64,000 nucleotides of DNA from Petrosia ficiformis (taxonomy: Eukaryota; Porifera; Demospongiae; Haplosclerida; Petrosiidae), in the NCBI GenBank assembly GCA_947044365.1, contig OX345652.1, positions 4,925,874-4,989,873 of the forward strand, read 5' to 3'. The notes beneath the pieces are model-generated. The model made no database searches. It saw only the letters and a program-made list of their open reading frames with translations, and was not told the DNA's origin. A program made the position numbers and the translations under genes. Positions 11,799-34,786 of this stretch are shown piece after piece; the stretch's first letter is position 1; the number at the start of each line of letters is the position of its first letter.

Positions 11799-14001
11799 GC
11801 ATATCTATCTCTCTATATAGTTCACCTCCTGCAAAGTATTTTCTTATATTCTCAAATCAAAAAGAGAAGCAACACTGGGAACAGTTATTACGTAATACTC
11901 AAGTTGGTGCAGCCTCTTCTCCAATGCTCAGTGGTCATCATCGTATGATGAGACTCGATGATAGTAATGAGTATCATAATGTCTCATCAGGATTAGATAT
12001 ACACAACTCTCAAAAAGTGTTGCTGCCTAAATATACGTCTCTAGTTACACTACCATCTTGTAGAGTTGGATCACAGGTATGAGTCCAATATCCACAATCC
12101 CATACCATTACACATCTGAGTCCAATACCCATATCAATAACCCTCAATCCCATACTATTATACACATGAGTCCAACACCCATATCAATCCTTATTCCCAA
12201 ACCTTATGCACAGGTGCATAACCCTAAACCATATCCCAAATCATTCTTTGTTTGTACAGCTGTTCAATAAAGCCATTTTTCATGTAATTATATGTAACCA
12301 CATCATGTGTTTGTTTCATCTCTAGCTTTCTGCTGCAGCCATATCTCATATTGACAGTAAAGAATTGTTTGTGTGTATTAATGATTGTTGTGGGCGTGGC
12401 AGTGTTGCTATTGTCAATACAAATAGTGGATCGTCCCCACGTCTTGTTGCTACTCTTCCACTATCAAGTTCACGACTCTTGTGTGCTATATGTGTGTGTC
12501 ATTTCACATCTCCTAAAGGTAATCCACATTATAATCATAGTACAGTTCATTTATCATGTTCTTATAGTTAATGACTCTAGAGACAGAAGTTCATCTCCAG
12601 CTGATAGTTTATATTCATCAACAAAAGAAGATCCATTCACTACTCCTGTGAAACCCCACATTGACCAATCTCGTATTGATACTAACACTCCATCACCTGA
12701 CGTTAATCAAACATCTTTAAATCTCGCTCCAACAGATTTTTTAAGATCGTCATCAGCTCCGCCTACTTCAATTAAAAGTGTAACCTCAAATGATATAAGA
12801 TTAAATCCTTCCCGACTTAATGAATGTGAACAATGGCTTTGGTTAGGTTCTGAAGGAGGTATATTGTATCTATTAAAAGTGGGTGTGTCATCTCTCGATG
12901 TTGCCAGTTCTCTTAGCATTGATATGGGTTCTTCTATTAAATGTCTTCTGTCACATGACAATCATGTGTGGGCAGGGCTAGACAATGGACAAATAGCCAA
13001 GTTCAATCTTGATTCAGGTGAATATACATACCATATAACTATTATAATTAAATATATTTCATCTAATTTTTTTGTAGGTATCACTACCACATTTTCACAA
13101 CCGTCTTCATGTAGTGTCACATGTCTAACAGTAGCTAGTCACATGATAGTTGCTACAACTGGAAACAAAGTAGTGGGTGTGTCATTATCATCTGGTGAAA
13201 AGAAGGAACTTTTAGAAGTCTCATCTCATCATAATTTAGTGGGTGTAGTTGCTGAAGGTGATCAGATTTTCTTGAGTGTTGAAGGATCTTTAACTATGTA
13301 TGTGTGTACATTAACTGGATCATCACTGGATATTATATCAATATTAGATTGTACTAATACTATAACATCATCACTCAAGAGTACGTATGTATGTATGTAT
13401 GTATGTATGTATGTATGTGTGTATGTATGTATGTATGTATGTATGTATGTACAAACATTTGTTCAACAATATTCAATCAGTGTTGTAAAATAGCATAAAT
13501 TGAAAGGTGGGGGAGTACCATGGTACCATTGTTGGGGAAAACACTGCATATGTACTATGTATTCTATTTACATGCATAGCTATGTATGTATGTATTTATT
13601 TACAAATGTGTAATGAGTTTTTAATAATATTTATAATATAATTATCATTGTTTAACGCCCATTATACTCCTATAGATTATGACCCTATATTAAAGCAACA
13701 CAAGTGTTCAGATCCACACATCACATCAGTGGTATCAGTTGAGAGTGTATTACTGATAGGAACTAGTGCTGGTGTTCTGATATGCTTATCTCTACCTATA
13801 ATACCAGGACAATCACCTTCACTAATGACACTACCAAAAGGTCATATTGATGGTATAAATACACTTATAGCGTCACCTCTAGACCACTATCACATGATTG
13901 TCACAGGGGGTCATGGCCTAGAGGAACTCCTCCATGCCAAATTATCTGACGATGTTTCAGAAATGGAGGGATGTTTAACATTTTGGAGAAAATATTACTA
14001 A
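6630..14001 (+). CDS. RhoGEF with DH-PH and C-terminal beta-propeller (ARHGEF10/17 type), 15 exons
   Basis: Predicted activator of Rho GTPases. Exons: 6630-7844, 8289-8369, 8617-8790, 9024-9140, 10052-10204, 10378-10482, 10531-10581, 10637-10743, 11095-11189, 11471-11714, 11821-12076, 12326-12518, 12568-13017, 13078-13380, 13676-14001; 1289 residues in one frame. Residues 1-405 are a basic, Ser-rich disordered region in one exon ([14 protein letters not shown]). The DH domain starts at [15 protein letters not shown] and includes the signature [15 protein letters not shown] in exon 5. A PH-like domain follows ([15 protein letters not shown] to [10 protein letters not shown]), then a propeller with repeated strands such as [18 protein letters not shown] and [12 protein letters not shown], ending in a GG-H motif and LTFWRKYY, as in ARHGEF17 and ARHGEF10. 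The 60-bp intron 13018-13077 is open in frame and could be retained. Choice between the two paralogue types is not secure; an upstream exon cannot be excluded. Confidence 0.88.
8455..9000 (+). repeat. GTGTGTACATGTAT array and TCTA / CATCCATT arrays
   Basis: Two RhoGEF introns carry simple repeats: 8455-8605 repeats GTGTGTACATGTAT-like units, and 8803-9000 is TCTA followed by CATCCATT. Exon 3 (8617-8790) lies between them and is itself unique. Confidence 0.9.
9250..10015 (+). repeat. (TATG)n microsatellite split by a MITE-like element
   Basis: TATG repeats run 9250-9346 and resume 9816-10010, with scattered GTG variants. The two halves flank the element at 9347-9815 and were probably one array before insertion. 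Confidence 0.9.
9347..9815. mobile_element. Non-autonomous DNA transposon (MITE-like) inside a TATG array
   Basis: A 469-bp non-repetitive block interrupts a (TATG)n microsatellite in RhoGEF intron 4. Its left end reads TAAGGATGTG and its right end CACATCCTTA, a perfect 10-bp terminal inverted repeat; imperfect inversion continues inward (both ends carry CGATA/TATCG-rich sequence). TA, or TTA, at both edges could be the target duplication, as in Tc1/mariner or related elements. It encodes no transposase. Confidence 0.75.
10224..10362 (+). repeat. TCTA / CATC tetranucleotide arrays
   Basis: The intron between RhoGEF exons 5 and 6 is made of TCTA and CATC repeats ending shortly before the acceptor at 10377. 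Confidence 0.85.
10780..11075 (+). repeat. Degenerate repeat of TTAGTATATTATTAGTATACT
   Basis: The intron between RhoGEF exons 8 and 9 consists of degenerate copies of TTAGTATAYT with ATGGTA inserts. No coding signal. Confidence 0.75.
11222..11410 (+). repeat. GGAT / GAAT array in RhoGEF intron 9
   Basis: Runs of GAATGGATGGATAGAT occupy most of the intron before exon 10. Confidence 0.9.
13384..13452 (+). repeat. (TATG)n microsatellite
   Basis: TATG repeats begin four bases inside the donor of RhoGEF exon 14. Confidence 0.9.
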
Positions 14002-14193
14002 TACTAAATTATAATCATTGTTTATATCTCAAACTCTGTTTCGTTAAATACACGTGGTCATGTGACTTCCCATATGGTCATGTGACTTTGTTATATTGTA
14101 TGTACATCATTAATACCAATGTAATAATTAAAAATATAATATTGTAATATAATTATGAGTACTATGTTAAAACAGCAAATGTTTTATTGATAG

Positions 14194-20073
<5,880 letters not shown>

Positions 20074-20182
20074 TTAAATAGCCCTGCCCACAAACTAATA
20101 ATTACAACAATGTAATTATGATAGTTGATTATTCAAAAATGGAATATTAATTGAAAATAATAATTATTGACTAAAATAATAA

Positions 20183-22312
<2,130 letters not shown>

Positions 22313-22410
22313 TTTAAAGTCTGGAGGTGGGGCTCAAACTGTCACGTGACACTACACGTGGAAAACCAGGAGCCATCTTCTCTTTGGCTGGAAGTAACTT
22401 CAATCAAGAC
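22313..22410. promoter_or_regulatory. Divergent RNF121 / NAA15 promoter with CACGTG boxes
   Basis: Only 98 bp separate the start codons. The palindrome GTCACGTGAC lies at 22341-22350, followed by a second CACGTG at 22355-22360. GTCACGTGAC is the core bound by bHLH-zip factors of the USF/TFE type in animals. The motif is seen; control of both genes is inferred. Confidence 0.6.
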
Positions 22411-27944
<5,534 letters not shown>

Positions 27945-28060
27945 TCATCCAGTGTAGATTTTAATTAATTATTAAATTCATATCTACTTTTCTTTAAAAT
28001 AACTTAGTTTTTTTTGACAAATTGTGATTTATAAATTTATGTGAAGAGGAGGAGGGGTTG

Positions 28061-28111
28061 ATGGATAATGATGGTTTGATAACAGAGGGTCCATGGATGA
28101 CGATAGTTTGA
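28061..28111 (+). other. Short upstream ORF overlapping the FANCB-like start
   Basis: An ATG at 28061 opens a 16-codon frame (MDNDGLITEGPWMTIV) that ends at 28111, overlapping the main start at 28093 in another frame. The upstream segment looks like a duplicate of the start region: ATGGATAATGATGGTTTGAT and ATGGATGACGATAGTTTGAT lie 32 bp apart. Translation of the short frame is not shown. Confidence 0.5.
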
Positions 28112-31100
28112 TAACAGAGTACTTAGGATCTTTAATAAAACCATTTGATGGCACTCAAGTTGAACAATATCATTTCAGAAATGGACAGTGGATACGAACA
28201 GATGTGTGTCCCATATTTTTGACTTCCATTGTTAGTATTGATGTTGTTTATGATCCTGTTACAAATATATATGTCCCTTGTGTATTGTGTGTTAACAAAG
28301 GAACTGAAGGGGGTGTGGCATATCGTATCGTCCAATGGAATCAATCCATGAACACAATGGATACCATTTACACATATCAACCCACTCACATACAAACAGT
28401 AGACGTTGCCATGGCAATTATCAGTTGTGGATTACAATTCATGTTCACTAATACTACGATAATAGATCTATCTAATAATCTTGATTTGACACAACTACCA
28501 AAAACCTGGCATTTTGATTGGTCGATGCAGACTCCAGGAATGTTGAGTGTGCTAGTAATACAACAAGTAGAAACCGGTTTACAATACCAGTTAATCTCGT
28601 TACTGGAGAGTGTGATTGATAGTAAGATGTTAACACACAAATCATTCATACCATCTGAATATGATAAGATAACTGATTGTATTAATATATATTGGAGAAT
28701 AGTGATTAAATCAGATGGGAGGGGCCTAGTACGATATCCTGTATTTGTGATTGGTACGTCTTATAATCAGATATTAGTATTTGAAGAGGGAAAGACTATG
28801 TGTTGTATACAACTTAATGAACTACCTCTTCACTTGAAAACAATGAAGGTACGTAAATGAATTTGTATGTGTGTAATTCCATGTAAGTATAATTATAAGC
28901 ATTTATGTATGTGTGTATGTATGTACATACGTATGTATTTATGTATGTACATACGTACGTGTGTATTTATGTATGTATGTATGCATGTGTATATATAATT
29001 ACATATATATAATTTATATATATATTATATAAATTAAACACATATATACTATAGGTTTCTAGTAAGGTCTTTGTTGTTGCTGCATATCTGAAGACTGGTG
29101 TAGTCATATATAAGCTCACACAAGCTTTTGATGGACCATATCAGGTAAGATCGTTACTATGGCAACAAGTGGAATCTGTGAAACATATTTTGGTTGGAGA
29201 TTTCTTGAGTATTGGTCATCAACAAATGATATTATTGAAATGTGATTTAAAAGGTATATATATTATAGTATTACATGATTGTTAGTTTATGATGTATAGA
29301 TAATTGTGATTACATGTTAACTGATTTTAATGATTACAAGAATCATGTTAAGGTGAGCATCATCTATGTACATAATGTATGTGTGGTGTTTACTCTTTGT
29401 TGTTATAGCCAGGACAAATCTCTTTGTCGTTAGAAGATAATAGTTCATTGACAAGTGCTTGTAGAGCTCTGGAGATTAGAAAACTGGTCAGTCCTGTTTC
29501 TATATCATACCGTTATCAATATCTTATAATACTGTAGTTAATTATTACACCATTATACTCAATAGTCCATTACACAACTAGTCTATTATATACCATTAGA
29601 CCAGTAGTCCATTATACCGTTAGACCATTACACCATTAAACTAATAGTCCATTACACATCTAGTCCATTATATACCATTAGACCATTAGTCCATTACACC
29701 ATTAGACCATGAGACATTAGACCAATAGTCCATTACACATCTAGTCCATTATATACCATTAGACTAGTAGACAATTAGACCATTAGACCAGTAGTCCATT
29801 AGACCGTAAGACCATTAGACCAATAGTCCATTACACATCTAGTCTATTATATACCATTAGACCAGTAGTCCATTATACTATTAGACCATTACACCACAAG
29901 ACCATTACACCATTAAACTAATAGTCCATTACACATCTAGTCCATTATATACCATTAGACCATTAGACTAATAGTCCATTACACATCTAGTCCATTATAT
30001 ACCATTAGACCAGTAGTCCATTAGACCAATAGAATAGACCATTACACCATAAGACCATTGGACCAATAGTCCATTACACATCTAAATCCACTATATACCA
30101 TTAAACCATTAGTCCTTAGACCATGGGACCAATAGTCCATTAGACCATTAGACCAGTAGTCCATCAGTCCTTTATACCATTAGACCAGCAGTAGTGCATT
30201 AGTCCATTAACTAGACAATTAGACCAGTAGTCCATTATACCAGTACATGTAATCTATTACACCACTAGTCCAAGTCCATTAGACCAATAGTTAAACCACT
30301 AGTCCACTAGACCATTAGTCCAATAGTCCATTAGATCAGTAGTCCATTAGACCAGCAGTCCATTTCACCAGTAGATAATTTAGTACATTTGATCAATAGA
30401 CCAATAGTCCAGTATATCAGTAGTCCATTAAACCAGTAATCCATTAACCATTAGTTCATTAGTGTTCTTATTTTATATTCAGCATGGTGAGGTACAAGTT
30501 GATGAACAGAAGAGAGTATTACAACACAAATATGATGTATTACAACATGGATTTGAAGTGTTGAAACACATACCATGTTATGATAATAAACCAATGAAAA
30601 TAAGACAAGATGATGTGAGGATGATGATAGTGGGGAGAGTGAGAATAGTGGGATATGTGAGGATGGAGAGGAAAGTGAAACATAAGTATCTGAAGTTGTT
30701 TAATAGATTCTTATTATTAGAGTACAATGTGTCTTATTCCTGGAGAAGTGGGTGCTAATACAGTCACTGAACAATCAACATCATCTGTGAATTTGAAACT
30801 ACTGGACTACTGGCAGCGAATAGTAGATGGAAGACTATGGACTATTGGATTACTAGTAAAGAACGAGGGACAATGGTATGCATGTATACATGATGTACAT
30901 ATGTATGTACCTGTGGTTTGAATGTACATAATTATACATATTGTTGACATGTGGTTTATATGTACATATAGATATGTATGTACATGTGGTTTATATGTAC
31001 ATGTACATATGTATGTACATGTGGTTTATATTGTACTGTATCCCTCCATATAGTTCAGCCTGCGACATATCCTTCTCCCTTTTATCATCCTCTCAAGATT

Positions 31101-32026
31101 CAATTTCTTCTCTAAACAAGATGATATCACTTGATCATTCCCCATCTCACATTAGTACAGTACCAGCTGAGAGTAATATCACACTGTCTAGTAAAACATG
31201 TGATTTATTACATAATCACACGATTCCTTGTGGAAGAACTGGATGCTTTGTAGTATCGGCATCTTTGTCTGAGAATGTTCCTCCTATACAAGCAATTATC
31301 ATAGCAACATGGTGTCATGGCAACAAGGACATGTCAAGACATTCCTCTATGATACACTCATTATCATTTGATATGGAGTGGATTTGGTCAGACCAATTAA
31401 AATGTCCCTCTCTTCATGATCTTCCCGATTGGAAAGGTAATAAAGGATGATATAATGAGTTATATTTGTACATATATATATTCAGGTGTTGGGTACATTG
31501 GACTGGATACTGGTACAATGGACAACAAAAAATGGTTTAATCTTATTAGTCATTTAGGCTGTAAATCAATAACTAGGGTAAGATATTCAATTATTACATC
31601 ACATGATATCCACATGATATCATTAGTTTCAGATGACATCATCTCATACAAGTCTACATTGCATTCCAATGATATTAAGCACAGAACTACCACAGGAAGT
31701 GTCAATTACTAGTCCATATTTGAAAATATATATTAATAAAACACAACCCTCTTGTACACTATTGCAAGGGGTAGGTATTTATTATGATGTTATTACAACG
31801 AAGGATATAGCTACTATCAGCATTCTACACAGGTATGTGTGTAGTCAGTCATACCATTTAATGTAACACTATTATTCTCTATTTTTGTAGTTGTCCTGAA
31901 CAAGTTAATATTCTTAAAGAAATCATTCATATGATTCTTCCCAGTGATATTAACATCACTGAATTCATTGACGAGTATCAAATGAGAGAGGGACTGAAAC
32001 TATTGACACTGGAACTAAAGAAATAA
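28093..32026 (+). CDS. FANCB: Fanconi anaemia group B-like protein, 10 exons
   Basis: Best match is FANCB, a scaffold of the FANCL-FANCB-FAAP100 module of the Fanconi core complex, which ubiquitinates FANCD2-FANCI in crosslink repair. Exons: 28093-28848, 29055-29253, 29300-29352, 29409-29486, 30483-30614, 30721-30875, 31054-31436, 31486-31577, 31633-31832, 31891-32026; 727 residues, one frame, against about 859 in human. Evidence is diffuse: a beta-rich N-terminal half, HILVGDFLSIGHQQMILLK followed by a TDF motif, a coiled segment (EIRKLHGEVQVDEQKRVLQH), and WQRIVDGRLWTIGLLVKNEG, which resembles the FANCB region after the coil. The apparent frame change near 30720 is resolved by a 106-bp intron (donor GTGAGG, acceptor TTATTATTAG). 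Sequence divergence is high, so this is a candidate; a profile search would settle it. Confidence 0.6.
29560..30470 (+). repeat. Degenerate minisatellite in FANCB-like intron 4
   Basis: About 900 bp of short degenerate units built from CCATTAGACCA, AGTAGTCCATTA and ACACATCTAGTCCATTATAT. No open frame of note. Confidence 0.9.
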
Positions 32027-32268
32027 GGAGACAAGTAGGGACTGCAAATATTGATACTAGGAACTTCATTGTGTGGTTCTCCCCAAATCAAAAATTCCAA
32101 TTTAATTAATATTTTGTGCATAATTGACCTTGTAATTAATTAATTAATACAGATAAACACAACAGATTATACAAAGAGAAGGAAAGTAGGTTGGGTAACT
32201 CATTAACACGATGACGGATGATGATGTAGTATAAAATTATATATTGAACAGTAATTTGAACCTTCTAA

Positions 32269-32881
32269 TTAACGCCCACCACCAGTTTGAGCACTAAATA
32301 CCTCAATAGTGTCTTCATCCTCCATATCTAACTGTAGAAAATAAAATTATCATTCCATAATTAAATATCCAAATATCCATATAACACACCCCAGTATCTA
32401 TTAGTATTTGGGGTGTGTTATATTCTTATAATGATAATGGCCTCCCCTTGTATCCTGTTATGGAAAAGTCCCCAATGATAAACTGCTAATCAAGGGCTTA
32501 GAGATGGGGAAATCCCTTTTTTAATTATATGCATTATTCTTACATCAAGTGGCGTTTGTTCTTCTCCTACTGTATTACCATCAAATACAAATCTAATGGC
32601 TCCTCTTTGTGAACCCTGTCTGTCGCAATATGCTGTCATGAGTTTACGAAGAGGTGTGTTCTTCTTGATCTTAAAATGCACTACAGACCCATCCTATAAT
32701 AGAAGAATGATATAATATATACATTATAGTATTATATAATGACTTACCTGACCAGTAACTTTTAGGTTAATATGTTCACTTCCACCTGCCACTTCTGACT
32801 TCACATCAGGCTAATTAATAATGAATACTAAACAAAAATATAAGAGAGTAGTTTTAAACTTACTTTAGCGTCCTCTGACAT
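32269..32881 (-). CDS. SUMO2: SUMO (small ubiquitin-like modifier), 4 exons
   Basis: Ubiquitin-fold modifier conjugated to lysines of nuclear proteins. Minus-strand exons: 32881-32864, 32810-32748, 32693-32544, 32331-32269; 97 residues. The fold is complete: HINLKVTGQDGSVVHFKIKK, LRKLMTAYCDRQG, IRFVFDGNTV, DMEDEDTIEVFSAQTGG. The diglycine is followed by GR, so SENP-type processing is needed before conjugation. The N-terminal extension contains VKSE, a psi-K-x-E acceptor site like that of SUMO-2/3, suggesting that it can form chains; SUMO-1 lacks this. I therefore call it SUMO-2/3-like, but a single ancestral SUMO is equally possible. The first coding exon is 18 bp. It is divergent from WBP4 with 110 bp between start codons. 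Confidence 0.97.
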
Positions 32882-32991
32882 TTTTAAGCACTTGAATTTG
32901 AGTTAGATATAGTGGGATACACACGAGGTAATTCTAAATAATGCCCCTCTTAAGGCCTCTTGTTATTAAAGGGTTAAAATAAGAGAGTAAC
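32882..32991. promoter_or_regulatory. Divergent SUMO / WBP4 promoter region
   Basis: A 110-bp gap between opposing starts, AT-rich with one AAGGCCTCTT. It must also hold both 5' UTRs. Inferred bidirectional promoter; no clear known motif. Confidence 0.45.
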
Positions 32992-34642
32992 ATGTAAGCT
33001 GATTATTTACAAACTGTTGTCTCATCTTTCTTTCTTTAGGGCTGATTACTGGAAATCTAATCCAAGATATTATTGTAATGTTTGTAAATGCTGGTTTGGA
33101 GATAATAAAATAGTTAGTTTCTTACGTACATAAGAAATAAAGGTCATATGACTGTCATGTGATTTGTTATTAGAGTGTACAGATGCACGAGAGTGGTCGT
33201 CGTCACAAAGGAAATGTAGAGAGAACACTAAGAGAGGTATGTAATGTATGATATGTGATGGAGTGTATAATTAATTAAGTGAAATGCTTAATTATAATTA
33301 ATTAATTAATTGTTTAATTATATATATGTGTTGTGTAATAATGACATTTTCAATATTTTCAGACCCGGAAGAGAGCTGCAATAAAAGAGAAGGAAGATTC
33401 TAAACTAGCCAAGACTCTTGAACAAATCGAAAAAGTACATACATACACATATAATACATAATGCATAATACATATAAATATATCTACATATACATATATA
33501 TATATACATATAATATGATGAGTTGATTGTACATACCCTCCAAATCAACTCACAATATAATGATCATATCAAGCCATTTAATAATTATACTAATATATAT
33601 ATATATTACAGGCTGCTCTTATTTCACATCAAAGAGATACCGAACACAGTGGTGGTTTACCTGCTGCTAAACGACATGCAATAATGAATGTTATTCCATT
33701 AACACCAGATATGATAAAATATGAACAAGATCAAATTAAACTGCAAATGATTGATAAATTAACAAAACGACAACTGGAGCTGGAAAAGGAAACATCATTA
33801 AATACTATAACTGATACAAAGGTAATTAATTAATATATACATTATTAATCATGTATTGTGCGTTGTTCAATATTAATCATTATAATAGTCCTAAGTCCCT
33901 ATATCACTAGCGTAATATAACAATTATGATATAAATCTATAATGAATGGTGTATTGATATTATAAGATTGTTTTCTTAATAGAATGTACCTTCATCAGAT
34001 TCATCACCATGGCAACAGTTAGTATCCCCAGATGGATATACGTATTATTATAATTCTGTTACAGGAGGTATGTATGATGATGTCATATGATGTCATGATG
34101 TAATATATTGTATTAGTATCACAGTGGGAGTGTCCTACTGATACTCCTCTTATGATGTTATCAACTGAACATATATCAACCTCTACATCATCTGATTATA
34201 ATTCTAAAACTGTTACCATGACAACGAAAGATCAATCATCTGATGAAACGAAATCTGAAGTCAAAACGAAAACAGATTCAAATAAAGATATTCCTGATGA
34301 TGACTTAATTACTAATACAGCTAATCCTTATGGATCATGGACTACTGTATCAATTAGGTAGGTATGTAATGATGTAATAATGATGTCATTATGATATGTA
34401 TTATTAGACCTAGGGAAGAGCTTAAAGAGAATGACGATAAGGAGGAGGAGGAAGAGGAAGAAGAGAGTAGTGAGGATGATAATTCATCAGATGAAGATAC
34501 TAAATTCAAAGAGAAAGCCACACCCACTTCATCAACTAATAACGAGGACCAGATAGTTTTTGGTAATTTCAAAGGTTTTACTTTTAAGAAAAGAACAGCC
34601 ACTAATAAAACTAATTTAAAGAAAAGAACTAGCGACTGGTGA
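32992..34642 (+). CDS. WBP4: WW domain-binding protein 4 (FBP21), spliceosome factor, 8 exons
   Basis: U1/U2-type matrin zinc finger and WW protein of the spliceosomal B complex. Exons: 32992-32993 (AT), 33040-33112, 33174-33236, 33363-33434, 33612-33821, 33983-34067, 34117-34357, 34408-34642; 326 residues. The start codon is split: AT before the donor GTAAGC, G after the acceptor TTTAG, giving MADYWKSNPRYYCNVCKCWF, which matches the family N-terminus exactly. The zinc finger is C-x2-C ... H-x5-H (CNVC, MHESGRRH). A WW domain follows at WQQLVSPDGYTYYYNSVTG then SQWECP. The C-terminal third is acidic (EEEEEEESSEDD) and ends in a basic FKGFTFKKRT block. The vertebrate protein has two WW domains; I see one clear WW here. 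Identity is strong; the first exon rests on frame and motif. Confidence 0.92.
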
Positions 34643-34676
34643 ATATATATATATCAATATATAATATAATGTGTAT

Positions 34677-34682
34677 TTTATT
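34677..34682 (-). terminator. Poly(A) signal for MRPL22
   Basis: AATAAA on the minus strand about 105 bases after the MRPL22 stop and about 35 bases from the WBP4 stop on the other strand. The two convergent 3' UTRs probably overlap. Confidence 0.45.
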
Positions 34683-34786
34683 AATGAATGAGTTTAGTAT
34701 TAATATAACGAGTTTAGTATTAATAACATGTTATAACGAGTTTAGTATTAATAACATGTTATAACGAGTTTAGTATTAATAACATG

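Noticed and set aside
22327..22410. N-terminal extension of NAA15 upstream of 22411
   Set aside because: The frame is open but has no ATG, and family members start close to the position of the ATG at 22411.
30462..30760. Possible frameshift in the FANCB-like gene and a PH-like KHKYLKLFNRFLLLE segment
   Set aside because: A 106-bp intron (30615-30720) with a GTGAGG donor and TTATTATTAG acceptor restores one frame exactly, so the KHKYLKLF segment is intronic.
32382..32425. Hairpin ATAACACACCCC ... GGGGTGTGTTAT as a CRISPR, terminator or miRNA precursor
   Set aside because: A single short palindrome in a SUMO intron; the stem of about 12 bp is too short for an animal miRNA hairpin and it does not recur.
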